A DNA stretch of 64,000 nt from Ameyamaea chiangmaiensis. Lineage in GTDB: Bacteria > Pseudomonadota > Alphaproteobacteria > Acetobacterales > Acetobacteraceae. The position numbers and the translations under genes are program-made. The stretch is from the NCBI RefSeq assembly GCF_025995235.1, contig NZ_BAPT01000013.1, positions 1-64,000 of the forward strand, written 5' to 3'. Under the pieces are notes generated by a model, which searched no databases, was not told the origin of the DNA, and worked only from the letters and a program-made list of their open reading frames with translations. Every line of letters begins with the position of its first letter. Positions within the stretch are counted from its first letter, which is position 1. Shown here one piece after another: positions 1-8,746 of this stretch.

Positions 1-282
1 CAGAAAATGGCTGACGCGATCGCCGACCTTAAATCGGTCGGAGCGTGTTTCGACTACCCGGCCGACGGCGGCCCCCGTCATGGGCTCGTTCAGTTCGAAT
101 GGCGCGATGTAGCTATCTCCCTTGTCCATGCGCGGGCGCATATACGGATCGACGGAGAAAGAGCTGTTCTGGATCCTGACCTCGCCGTCTTTAAGCGGAT
201 GGTCAGGCGTTTCCCGCAGGGCAACGTTCTCCATCGTCGGAGAACCTTCGGGGCGGGACACGAGATTCCAGGCACGAGACAT
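1..282 (-). CDS. NADP-dependent oxidoreductase, N-terminal part (cut by window edge)
   Basis: The minus strand reads 94 codons without a stop from an ATG at 282 to the window edge. The start (MSRAWNLVSRPEGSPT) and the segment SVDPYMRPRMD followed by PMTGAAVGRVVETRS are typical of the N-terminal GroES-like domain of medium-chain NADP-dependent oxidoreductases of the CurA/YncB/prostaglandin-reductase type, which reduce alpha,beta-unsaturated carbonyls with NADPH in the cytosol. The Rossmann domain would lie to the left of the window. The transposase remnant ends only about 54 bp upstream of the start, so the native promoter may have been replaced. The ribosome binding site is weak (AGAAAG). Confidence 0.82.
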   Translation of the reverse strand, partial: MSRAWNLVSRPEGSPTMENVALRETPDHPLKDGEVRIQNSSFSVDPYMRPRMDKGDSYIAPFELNEPMTGAAVGRVVETRSDRFKVGDRVSHFL

Positions 283-335
283 GATTTTTTCTTTCTGCGT
301 AGGACATATAGGACGGGCACGGCCCATGAGGGCTG

Positions 336-612
336 ATAGGCGCCATCGGCGAACAGATGCTTCACCCATGGCCAACGCTTGCGTATCGCATCCAGGATCA
401 TCTGGGCTCCGGCACTGTCGGAGATGCCGGCCGGGGTCAGGTTGACCACCAGGAGGCGCCCGTTCCGTATCGACGGCAATATGGCTCTTGCGTCCCACGA
501 CCTTCTTGCCGGCATCGTAACCCCTTGTCTTTGCATGAGGCGCCTTGATGCTCTGGCTGTCGATCACCGCCGCTGACCAAGCAGTTGCTGGCTCGTTCGG
601 GCCAGTTGCCCG
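336..612 (-). mobile_element. decayed IS5-family transposase fragment (middle part)
   Basis: Minus-strand translation gives AVIDSQSIKAPHAKTRGYDA and GKKVVGRKSHIAVDT in one frame, then after a frameshift GRLLVVNLTPAGISDSAGAQ and FADGAY in another. These are the middle blocks of DDE transposases of the IS5 family common in acetic acid bacteria. The similarity stops abruptly after ADGAY at about 336, and the N- and C-terminal thirds are missing, so this is a dead remnant. A possible further frameshifted piece reaches to about 690. It lies in inverted orientation to the similar remnant at 6075-6420. Confidence 0.75.
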
Positions 613-871
613 AGGCGCCGCGGACAAGTGCTGTCTGTGGACAGGCATTGGCGGCCTTCGGTCTCCGTAATCCGCCTTTTGTATTGGGCGCGCGCGCCAT
701 CCCGCATTGCCGATACAACCCTTATCTGACAGCCCAAGCGAGGTTTGGAGGCGTAGCGGCTCCTGCTTTCATTCATTCGGGATAAGCAGGCCCGCTTTTG
801 TTATCTGCTGTCACGGGGTATCGGTCGTTATCAAAGCGAGTCTGTTTCCCACGTTGACTGGAAGAGATCGT

Positions 872-3235
872 ATGCCAGAGCATCATCAACACGACGATCC
901 GCACGTTTCCACATCCGACACGGTCTGGACCTGCCCAATGCATCCGGAGATCCGGGATAATCACCCCGGAAAATGCCCCAAATGCGGCATGATGCTTCAA
1001 CCGGCAGAGGAGGTGACCGGTGCAGGAATGATAGACGGGATGGGTCATGACCAGACGTCGCATCACATGGCCTGTCACCATCATGGCGCTCGCTTGTCAG
1101 GAAAAGCAGATGCAGTCTCCGCTGGCCGCGACACGGTTTGGACCTGTCCAATGCACCCGCAGATCCGTCAGGACCATCCCGGAAACTGCCCTCTCTGTGG
1201 CATGGCGCTTGAGCCCGCGGAACCCACCGGACAACATGACGACAATCCCGAACTAAAGGACTTCACGCGCCGACTGATCGTGGCAGCCATCCTCGCGATT
1301 CCGCTGATGGTTATCGCCATGGGCGTCGATCTCGGCGTCCGTCGCGCTCCGCCTGCGCTCGCTTCCTGGATCGAACTCGCGCTCACGCTGCCGATCGTCT
1401 GTTGGGCAGGTCTGCCGTTCTTCCAGCGTGGCCTCGCATCCCTTCGGACCGGCCACTTCAATATGTTTACCCTGATTATGTTCGGGGTCGGCGCCGCATT
1501 TGGCTATAGCCTCGCGGCGACGCTCATACCCGAGGCGTTTCCCAAGGCATTTCGGATGCCCGATGGCTCGTTGCCGGTCTATTACGAGGCGGCTGGTGTC
1601 GTGGTGGCCCTCGTTCTGCTCGGGCAGGTGCTTGAACTGCGCGCCCGCGCGGCAACCGGCAATGCCATACGTGCGCTGCTGGATCTGACGCCGAAGCAGG
1701 CGCATCGGATTGGTACCGAGGGCAAGGAGGAGGATATCGGGATTGAGGACGTCGCGAAAGGCGACCGGCTTCGCATTCGACCGGGCGAGTCCGTCCCTGT
1801 CGACGGCAAGGTGTTGGACGGCGCATCGAGCGTGGATGAATCCATGATTACGGGGGAGGCCGCGCCCGTGGCGAAGAAAATCGGCGATGCCATAACGGGC
1901 GGCACGATCAACGGCACCGGCAGTCTGGAAATCGAGGCGCAGGCCGTCGGCAGCGACACCATGCTGGCCCGCATCGTGAAGATGGTTGCTGCGGCTCAAC
2001 GCTCGCGCGCGCCAATTCAGACTATCGCCGATCGTGTGTCGGGCTGGTTTGTGCCGCTGGTGCTCGCTGTCTCCGTAGTGACGTTCATCGTCTGGTATGC
2101 TGTTGGTCCCGTGCCACGCTTCGGTCACGCGCTGCTCAACGCGATCTCGGTATTGATCATCGCCTGTCCCTGCGCGTTGGGTCTGGCCACGCCTATGTCG
2201 GTGATGGTCGGCACCGGGCGTGGTGCGCGCGAGGGGGTTCTGGTGCGCAACGCAGGGGCACTGCAGGCACTGGATGCCGTGGACACGTTGGTCGTGGACA
2301 AGACGGGCACTCTGACCGCGGGCCATCCGAAGCTGATCGCGCTGGATGTTGCGGACGGCTGGCAGGACGACGAGGTACTGCGTCTGGCTGCCTCTGTCGA
2401 GGCGCAGTCGCAGCACCCGCTGGCACAGGCCGTGGTCGAGGCGCTGAAAGCGCGACAGCGCGATCCCGTGCCGGTCCGTAATTTCGCATCGCAGCCGGGG
2501 CTGGGCGTCAGTGGCGTGGTGGACGGGCGTCAGGTCGTGATCGGCAATGCAGAGCGCCTGAAACAAGCTGGCGCCGAGACTCTTCCGTTGGAGCCTGCGG
2601 CTACGGCGCGGCGTCAGGAGGGGGCAGGCGTGATGTTCGTGGCAATCGACGGTAGACTGGCGGGATTGATCGCGGTCGCCGATCCCTTGCGCTCGGATAC
2701 CAAGGCCACGCTTGCGGCTCTGCGGGCCGATGGCCTGCGTATCGTCATGCTGACCGGTGATAATGAGACGACCGCCAACGCGGTGGCGAAGGCGGCCGGC
2801 AGCATCGCGGAAATCCATGCCGGGCTTAAACCCCAGGAAAAGGCCGATATCATCCGGCGCCTCGAAGCGTCAGGCGCCCATGTGGCGATGACGGGCGACG
2901 GTGTGAACGATGCTCCCGCGCTCGCCGCTGCCTCCGTCGGCATCGCCATGGGCACAGGCACGGACGTGGCCATTGAAAGTGCCGGCATCACGCTGGCGCA
3001 TGGCAGTCTTGGCGCGTTGGTTAGGGCGCGAACACTGGCGCATGCCACTATGCGCAATATTCGGCAAAATCTGGGGTTCTCGTTCCTGTTCAACGGGATC
3101 GGCATTCCCGTGGCGGCTGGTGTCCTCTATCCCGTTTTCGGCCTTCTTTTATCTCCGATGGTCGCGGGCGCCGCGATGGCGCTGTCTTCCGTCACTGTCG
3201 TGACCAATGCGCTGCGGCTCGGGCGAGGCCAGTGA
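872..3235 (+). CDS. copper/silver-translocating P-type ATPase
   Basis: An inner-membrane P1B-type ATPase of 787 residues that should export Cu(I) or Ag(I) at the cost of ATP. Two N-terminal copies of a cysteine-rich metal-binding unit (TVWTCPMHPEIRDNHPGKC near residue 17 and TVWTCPMHPQIRQDHPGNC near 88) replace the usual HMA domain. Further motifs are CPC (IACPCALGLATP, near 429), the phosphorylation site DKTGTLT (near 476), TGDN and TGDGVNDAP (near 673). The chosen ATG has GGAAGAG upstream and begins just before the first metal-binding unit; an in-frame extension to 707 has no family character. Its 3' end overlaps the ClC gene by a GTGA junction, suggesting coupled translation. Close relatives are CopA/SilP-type pumps; the exact metal is inferred. 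Confidence 0.93.
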   Translation: MPEHHQHDDPHVSTSDTVWTCPMHPEIRDNHPGKCPKCGMMLQPAEEVTGAGMIDGMGHDQTSHHMACHHHGARLSGKADAVSAGRDTVWTCPMHPQIRQDHPGNCPLCGMALEPAEPTGQHDDNPELKDFTRRLIVAAILAIPLMVIAMGVDLGVRRAPPALASWIELALTLPIVCWAGLPFFQRGLASLRTGHFNMFTLIMFGVGAAFGYSLAATLIPEAFPKAFRMPDGSLPVYYEAAGVVVALVLLGQVLELRARAATGNAIRALLDLTPKQAHRIGTEGKEEDIGIEDVAKGDRLRIRPGESVPVDGKVLDGASSVDESMITGEAAPVAKKIGDAITGGTINGTGSLEIEAQAVGSDTMLARIVKMVAAAQRSRAPIQTIADRVSGWFVPLVLAVSVVTFIVWYAVGPVPRFGHALLNAISVLIIACPCALGLATPMSVMVGTGRGAREGVLVRNAGALQALDAVDTLVVDKTGTLTAGHPKLIALDVADGWQDDEVLRLAASVEAQSQHPLAQAVVEALKARQRDPVPVRNFASQPGLGVSGVVDGRQVVIGNAERLKQAGAETLPLEPAATARRQEGAGVMFVAIDGRLAGLIAVADPLRSDTKATLAALRADGLRIVMLTGDNETTANAVAKAAGSIAEIHAGLKPQEKADIIRRLEASGAHVAMTGDGVNDAPALAAASVGIAMGTGTDVAIESAGITLAHGSLGALVRARTLAHATMRNIRQNLGFSFLFNGIGIPVAAGVLYPVFGLLLSPMVAGAAMALSSVTVVTNALRLGRGQ

Positions 3236-4527
3236 AAACAGGCCCAGCCAGCCAGCGCCCATGCGGCCTGACGCTTCTCTCTCTGCTGTCGATCCTGGTT
3301 GGCGTCGTATCGGGGGTAATCTGCGGAGCGTTTCGATTGCTTCTCGAAGGGGCAGACAGGTTGCGCACTGTTCTCTCCGTGGGGGTGTGGCATGGCTTTC
3401 CAGCCGGCCTGCTCCTGATCCTGACGGCCAGTGCGGCCTCTTTTCTCGCCGCGCTTATGGTGCGGCGGATGGCTCCGCTTGCTTCGGGCAGCGGCATTCC
3501 CCATGTCGAGGCAGTTCTGACGGGATCGGCTCCCGCTGCCCCTCTGGGGCTGATCCCTGTGAAGTTTTCTGGCGGCCTTCTCGCGCTTGGCGCCGGTCTC
3601 GCGCTCGGGCGCGAAGGGCCGAGCGTGCAGATGGGGGCATCGGCGGCCAATGTCATTGGCGATCTGCTCAGGCTTGGCCGTTCAGACTGCCGGGTTTTGC
3701 TGGCGGCGGGTGCCGGGGCGGGGCTGGCGACGGCATTCAACGCGCCCGGCGCGGGTGCCATTTTCGTGTTGGAAGAACTTGTCGGCCGGTTCGAAGCCCG
3801 CACCGTGTGCTCGGCACTGGGAGCTTCTGTCTCTGCCATCCTTGTCGCGCGCGCTATGTTGGGTGGTAGCCCGGATTTCACGGTTACGGTCACCCCCGAG
3901 GTCATCGATGTTTCGACGCAACTCCTGTTCTTCGTGACCGGGCTTGTGGTCGGCCTTCTTGCGGTCATGTACAACCGTGTGGTGCTTACGACGTTGCGAC
4001 TGGCGGACTGCCTGCCGGTCAGTGTCGAGGCGCGGGCGGCCGCGATCGGGGCGTTGACAGGATGTGTTGTCTGGCAGGTACCGCACCTGGCCGGAGGCGG
4101 AGACTGGCTGACGCAGAGTGCTATCAACGGAGCGATTGCCTGGTCTTTTATCCCGGCGTTATTCCTGTTGCGCTTGGCGTTTGGGGCACTCTCTTACGCG
4201 GCGGCAACCCCGGGTGGCCTGTTCGCACCCATGCTGGCGCTCGGCGCGCTGGCAGGACTCGGATGCGGTGATATCGCGCATGTCGTCGATCCCGCCCTGG
4301 CGGCAGACACGGCACCTTTCGTCATCGTCGGGATGGCCTCTATGTTCGCCGGATCAGTCCGCGCCCCGCTGACGGGCATCATTCTCGTCACCGAGATGAC
4401 CAACGCGACAAGCCTGCTGCTTCCGCTTCTGTCAGGGAGCTTCGCGGCCATGCTCGTGGCGGACGGGATGAGGGAAGTGCCTATCTACGAGGCTCTGCGG
4501 AATCGCGCGGCTTCAGCCAAACGATAG
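3232..4527 (+). CDS. ClC-family chloride channel or H+/Cl- antiporter
   Basis: A 431-residue multi-spanning membrane protein with the three signature segments of the ClC family: GSGIPH (near residue 86), GREGPSVQMGA (near 126, containing the gating glutamate) and GGLFAPML near the C-terminal third. The GxFNAPGAG-type segment (FNAPGAGAIFVLEEL) is also present. No C-terminal CBS domains follow, as in bacterial ClcA/ClcB-like proteins. It starts with GTG overlapping the stop of the ATPase gene, so the two are translated together. The likely role is anion movement that balances charge or pH during metal-cation export; whether it works as a channel or exchanger cannot be told here. Confidence 0.9.
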   Translation: MKTGPASQRPCGLTLLSLLSILVGVVSGVICGAFRLLLEGADRLRTVLSVGVWHGFPAGLLLILTASAASFLAALMVRRMAPLASGSGIPHVEAVLTGSAPAAPLGLIPVKFSGGLLALGAGLALGREGPSVQMGASAANVIGDLLRLGRSDCRVLLAAGAGAGLATAFNAPGAGAIFVLEELVGRFEARTVCSALGASVSAILVARAMLGGSPDFTVTVTPEVIDVSTQLLFFVTGLVVGLLAVMYNRVVLTTLRLADCLPVSVEARAAAIGALTGCVVWQVPHLAGGGDWLTQSAINGAIAWSFIPALFLLRLAFGALSYAAATPGGLFAPMLALGALAGLGCGDIAHVVDPALAADTAPFVIVGMASMFAGSVRAPLTGIILVTEMTNATSLLLPLLSGSFAAMLVADGMREVPIYEALRNRAASAKR

Positions 4528-4745
4528 CTACAGGCTTTCACGTTCAATGCACCTTTCGCAATTTGTAGTTTTAGGTGGACAATCTGTGGAGCAGGTATCG
4601 GTGCCTGCTTCTACGCCTCGTTTCGAGGAGAGGAGGCCGATATCGTCCCGGCTTTTGCCACTCAACAAACAATCAAGATTTTCGAGCAATGTTCCATTGC
4701 GGGTTTTTCTTGACGCAGGGGATAGGAGCAGCCAGCGGTATAGGG

Positions 4746-6011
4746 ATGGATACCATCACCCTCCTTGCCCTGCTGCTGACACTTTCGGCAGCCTTCAGTA
4801 TTCTCAATCATCATACGCTCCGCGTTCCAGTCACGATAGGCGTGCTTGTTTTCTCGTTGCTGACATCGCTTCTGGTCATGATCCTGAATCCGCTGATCCC
4901 GGCTTGCGATCTTCAAGCTCTTCCACGGTCGATGCTTGGATCCGTCAATCTGCCTGTGACATTTCTTAATGGTGCACTGTCGCTGTTGCTTTTTGCAGGA
5001 GCCATGCAGGTGAACGTCGGTAATCTGCGCGCAAAGCTTGCCTCGGTCACGGCTCTCTCTCTTCTGGGGACGGTGCTGGCCGTCGCCTTTCTGGCGATCG
5101 CGGCATGGTCTGTCTTCCCTCTGCTGGGCCACACTATTCCCTTCGCATGGTGCATCGTGCTGGGCGCCATCCTCGCACCCACCGATCCGGTTTCGGTCGT
5201 GGGCATGCTGAGACGTCTCGGGCTACCGGCGTCACTTCAGGCTGTTTTCGCGGGGGAGAGCCTGTTCAATGACGGTGTCGGGATTGTCATTTTCGGTGTC
5301 ATGATGGGGCTCGCTACCGGGGGCAGTATTCAGGAGGTGACCGCCTCCGAGATTGCTCTGAGTTTCTTCCGCGAGGCAATCGGAGGGGGTCTGCTGGGCT
5401 TACTCACCGGATGGATTGCCCTCCGAGTGCTTAAGGGGCAGCGGGATCCGCACATTGACCTGCTGACGTCGCTGGCTCTGGCGACCGGAACTTTTAGCGT
5501 CGCCAACCAGCTTGGTATGTCCGGCGCGATCGCTGTCGTCATGGCCGGGCTGTGCTTTGGAACAAGCTACAGCCATTCCGTTTTCGATAAAGCGTCACGC
5601 AAGGAACTCGACGTCGCGTGGACTTTAATTGACGAAGTCCTGAATGTGTTACTGTTCATGCTCATTGGCTTTGAGGTGCTGGAGATTACGCCACATCTTT
5701 TTACGGTACTGGCGACGCTTGTCGTGATCCCGTTCTCTATTGCCGTGCGGGCATTGAGCGTGCTGTTCTCAACCCTTCCGGTTCATCTTCGTCAATGGGA
5801 GCGGGGCCGCTTTCTTGGGATCCTGACTTGGGGCGGTCTGCGTGGCGGTATTTCCGTCTCTCTCGCACTTGGACTTCCGCCAGGAGACCTGCGCGACCTG
5901 TTGCTGCCTGTTTGTTACGGCGTTGTGGTGTTCACTATCATCGTACAGGGCCTGACCATGGAATGGGTCGCCCGTAGACTCTACCCGGTCCCCGCATGCC
6001 AGCGGCAGTGA
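4746..6011 (+). CDS. Na+(K+)/H+ antiporter, CPA1 (NhaP-like) family
   Basis: About 421 residues, almost entirely hydrophobic, with segments typical of CPA1 antiporters: GAILAPTDPVSVVGML (transport-site region), FAGESLFNDGVGIVIF and the LTWGGLRGGISVSLALGLP block near the end. The protein would exchange monovalent cations for protons across the inner membrane. The ATG at 4746 (MDTITLLALLLTL) fits the family N-terminus; an upstream in-frame extension to 4575 is soluble and unlike the family. It lies 218 bp after the ClC gene, so it may have its own promoter, and it is followed at once by an IS5 remnant. Confidence 0.88.
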   Translation: MDTITLLALLLTLSAAFSILNHHTLRVPVTIGVLVFSLLTSLLVMILNPLIPACDLQALPRSMLGSVNLPVTFLNGALSLLLFAGAMQVNVGNLRAKLASVTALSLLGTVLAVAFLAIAAWSVFPLLGHTIPFAWCIVLGAILAPTDPVSVVGMLRRLGLPASLQAVFAGESLFNDGVGIVIFGVMMGLATGGSIQEVTASEIALSFFREAIGGGLLGLLTGWIALRVLKGQRDPHIDLLTSLALATGTFSVANQLGMSGAIAVVMAGLCFGTSYSHSVFDKASRKELDVAWTLIDEVLNVLLFMLIGFEVLEITPHLFTVLATLVVIPFSIAVRALSVLFSTLPVHLRQWERGRFLGILTWGGLRGGISVSLALGLPPGDLRDLLLPVCYGVVVFTIIVQGLTMEWVARRLYPVPACQRQ

Positions 6012-6074
6012 GGCGGTGCCGTCCGGTCGTCGCATGGCCAGGATTACCGGCAAAACGAAGCGTATCTGTGTGAC

Positions 6075-6420
6075 ATGACGGACGCGGCGTGGGCCCGCAT
6101 CGTGCCGCTGGTGCCCGAAGCGGGACGCACGGGACTGCCGAGCGAGGTCGCATTTCGTGAGGTCATGAACGCGGTGCGTTCTCTGGTGCGATCCTGCGAC
6201 GGCGGGCGGAGGGTGCCGATCCATTTCCGGCCTTGGACATGGTTCATTCAGGGAATTGGCCCGGCGGTTTGTGTTCCCGACCATTCATGATGTGAACTGA
6301 TGCTTGACCGGGAGCGATCGGAGCATGAAACGGCCCCGTCGACCGCCGGGGTGGTCAGCAGCCAGCGCGTCAAGGCGCCCCACGCGAAAACAAGAGGTCA
6401 CGGCGCTCGCACGAAGAGTG
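6075..6420 (+). mobile_element. decayed IS5-family transposase fragment (N-terminal part)
   Basis: The plus strand gives MTDAAWARIVPLVPEAGRTG then FREVMNAVRSLVRS and VPIHFRPW in one frame, then FRELARRFVFPTIHDVN ending in a stop, then MLDRERSEHETAPSTAG and KAPHAKTRG in a third frame. This order matches the N-terminal half of IS5-family transposases of acetic acid bacteria, broken by at least two frameshifts. The catalytic C-terminal part is absent. The right boundary near 6420 is where recognisable coding ends. It points away from the ion-transport cassette, mirroring the remnant at 336-612. Confidence 0.78.
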
Positions 6421-6444
6421 TCAGTCGCACTCTGTTTTTTCGCT

Positions 6445-7365
6445 TCAGCGCAGCTGAGGAAAGGTCCCTGCGTTCGTGGATTTGGTTACAAGTTTTTTAA
6501 TCACCTCGGAAACAAAATTAACATTCCTGTTTGCTGGTTTGTTGGGTGGATAAGAGAGAAAAAGCCGCCGTCTGGGAGAAGGATTTTCGATGCGGCGAAT
6601 ACTCATTTTGTTTTCATGAATTTCATGGTGAAGAGAGGCAATTGGAAGAATAGTATACCCGAAACCACGCACCACAAGATCCTTGAGTGCCGGAAAGCTG
6701 TCTGCTTCCACTTGGGGGGTAAATTCCAGGCTCACCCGACTTGCGAGGTCATCCAGGATACGGCGCAGACCGTGCTGTCGGCTGGGAAGCAGAGTGACGA
6801 GCGGAAGTGCCTGATGAAATGGAATTGTATCTCCGCACTCTATCTGTGGGTCATAAGGGCTGACGAGAAATAATTCTTCATTCGCGAGAAACTCCGAACG
6901 AAGAGGATGTGTTCCCCTGGGATCGTAAAGAATAGCACAGTCGATCTCACCTTTCATTAAATATTCAAGAAGATATCCTGTATAGGAATCGATAAGGTGA
7001 ATTTTCAGTTCGGGATGTTTTTCTTTCGCCTCGATAATGAGCGGCACGGAAATGATATCGCTGAGCGTGGGGGGGAGTCCGAGCGTGACCGTTCCAGACA
7101 GCCGACTCTGCGTGTACGATATATTCTCTTTCAGTTGATCGACTGCCGTGAGGACCCGACCTGCGTCTTGCAGAACCTGACGTCCTGCATCGGTGAGCGC
7201 CATTCCTCGTCCGTGCCGATCAAAAAGCCTTATCCCCAGTTCCTCTTCCAGCAAACGGATTTGGCGGCTCAGGGCAGGCTGCGCAGTGCGCAATACCGCT
7301 CCCGCCTTACTGAGGCTTCCTGAAGACGCGACCTGCACAAAGGTCTTTAGCTGCGATAACTCCAT
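6445..7365 (-). CDS. LysR-family transcriptional regulator
   Basis: 306 residues, the usual LysR length. The N-terminal winged helix-turn-helix reads MELSQLKTFVQVASSGSLSK, then AQPALSRQIRLLEEELGIRL, followed by a substrate-binding-like domain. It is divergent from the MFS - hydrolase - acetolactate synthase - esterase operon and is its likely regulator. A tandem 9-bp-period repeat, ATCTGATATATCTGAT at 7378-7393, sits 13 bp upstream of its start and could be part of the shared control region. The C-terminus runs up against the IS5 remnant. The effector is unknown. Confidence 0.9.
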   Translation of the reverse strand: MELSQLKTFVQVASSGSLSKAGAVLRTAQPALSRQIRLLEEELGIRLFDRHGRGMALTDAGRQVLQDAGRVLTAVDQLKENISYTQSRLSGTVTLGLPPTLSDIISVPLIIEAKEKHPELKIHLIDSYTGYLLEYLMKGEIDCAILYDPRGTHPLRSEFLANEELFLVSPYDPQIECGDTIPFHQALPLVTLLPSRQHGLRRILDDLASRVSLEFTPQVEADSFPALKDLVVRGFGYTILPIASLHHEIHENKMSIRRIENPSPRRRLFLSYPPNKPANRNVNFVSEVIKKLVTKSTNAGTFPQLR

Positions 7366-7377
7366 CGAGCTATAAAA

Positions 7378-7393
7378 ATCTGATATATCTGAT
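7378..7393. promoter_or_regulatory. direct repeat in LysR/MFS intergenic region, possible operator
   Basis: ATCTGAT occurs twice (7378-7384 and 7387-7393), next to a TATAAAAAT stretch, in the 159-bp region between the LysR start and the MFS gene. Position and repetition suggest a regulator site; no protein has been matched to it. Confidence 0.3.
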
Positions 7394-7524
7394 TGTCAAG
7401 CATTGCTTTGGATAAATGGCTCCGCAGCCGCTATGTTGGCAGGGTTCGAGTACTCGCAACCCGAATTGCATGCACTTTGGGTTGTGATGAATCACATCGT
7501 TCGGAAAATAAGTCGAATATTGAT

Positions 7525-8745
7525 ATGTCTTCGCATCATCCTATAGATAGAGAAGATCTGTGGATTGAGAAGGGAACCTCTCATTACACGCGCGCTACGA
7601 TAGCATTATTCGTCATGGGTTTTTCTACATTTTCTCTCATTTATGCGATTCAGCCACTCTTACCGGAGTTGGCCGCTACCTTTCATGTGAGTCCCTCCGT
7701 CAGTGCGCTGTCACTGTCGGTTACAACCGCTGCGTTAGCGATCTCGATAGTGCTTGCTGGCGCCGCCTCCGAACTGATGCAAAGGCGCACCATCATGTTC
7801 TGGTGCATGTTGGCAGCCTCAGGTGCCCATATAGCATGTGCCTTTTCCACGACCTGGCCGACTTTGCTGGTCTGGCGAACCTTGGAAGGATTGACCCTTG
7901 GCGGTGTCCCAGCCGTTGCAATGGCTTATCTCGCTGAAGAAATTCATCCGAATGCACTCGGCCGAGCCATGGGCCTGTATATCGGCGGAACAGCGTTCGG
8001 CGCCATGATGGGACGCGTTGGCGTCGGCGTTCTCTGCGCAGTTGGAAGCTGGAGGCTGGCCCTGACAGTCGTCGGGATACTGGATGTATCCGCCACATTG
8101 ATATTCTGGTTTCTCCTCCCCCATTCGAGGAATTTTATTCCTCAAAAGCAGTTTGTGATTACCCATCATCTCCGTTGCTGGCGTGAGCATCTGACAAGAT
8201 CGACTATGCTTTTGCTGTTTCTGATGGGTTTTCTGGCTCTGGGTATCAACGTCACAATGTTCAATTATCTGACCTTTCGGCTGGAGAGTGCGCCGTTCAA
8301 CTGGAGTCAGGGATCCATCAGTGCATTGTTTCTGGTCTATCTGATTGGTGCGTGGGCGTCGGCGACCGCCGGGCGCCTGACTGAGCGGTGGAGCCGCGGG
8401 AGAATCTTGCAGGCCAGTTTACTTGTCATGGGAGCCGGAATCGTTCTGACACTCGCCTCTCACCCGGTCATCATACTTCTTGGTATCGTCGGACAGACGA
8501 TCGGTTTCTTTGCGACGCATTCTATCGCCAGCAGCTGGGTCGGCAGGTCGGCAGAAAATGCGAAAGGACATGCTTCATCCCTCTATCTGCTGTCTTACTA
8601 CATGGGATCCAGCATTCTGGGAGCTGTGGGCGGCTGGTTCTGGTCTCATGCAGGGTGGTCTGGCGTGATTGTCTTCTGTCTCTTTCTGCTTGCCTGCGGG
8701 CTTGTTGCGGCCGCGCGTCTCGAGATGACAGAGCAAGGAGTCTGA
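7525..8745 (+). CDS. MFS transporter (YnfM/AraJ-like drug or sugar efflux type)
   Basis: About 406 residues with roughly twelve hydrophobic helices. The N-terminal part (FSLIYAIQPLLPELAATFHV, then SLSVTTAALAISIVLAGAAS) is characteristic of the YnfM/arabinose-efflux group of the major facilitator superfamily, proton-driven exporters in the inner membrane. The ATG at 7525 is preferred because 44 codons upstream of it show no membrane or family character. First gene of the operon divergent from the LysR gene; the next gene starts one base after its stop. The substrate is unknown, but its partners (acetolactate synthase and hydrolases) suggest a small organic acid or ester. Confidence 0.85.
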   Translation: MSSHHPIDREDLWIEKGTSHYTRATIALFVMGFSTFSLIYAIQPLLPELAATFHVSPSVSALSLSVTTAALAISIVLAGAASELMQRRTIMFWCMLAASGAHIACAFSTTWPTLLVWRTLEGLTLGGVPAVAMAYLAEEIHPNALGRAMGLYIGGTAFGAMMGRVGVGVLCAVGSWRLALTVVGILDVSATLIFWFLLPHSRNFIPQKQFVITHHLRCWREHLTRSTMLLLFLMGFLALGINVTMFNYLTFRLESAPFNWSQGSISALFLVYLIGAWASATAGRLTERWSRGRILQASLLVMGAGIVLTLASHPVIILLGIVGQTIGFFATHSIASSWVGRSAENAKGHASSLYLLSYYMGSSILGAVGGWFWSHAGWSGVIVFCLFLLACGLVAAARLEMTEQGV

Positions 8746-8746
8746 T

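Noticed and set aside
1253..2818. 521-codon open frame on the minus strand
   Set aside because: Antisense shadow of the P-type ATPase gene; composition is His/Arg-rich with no family motif.
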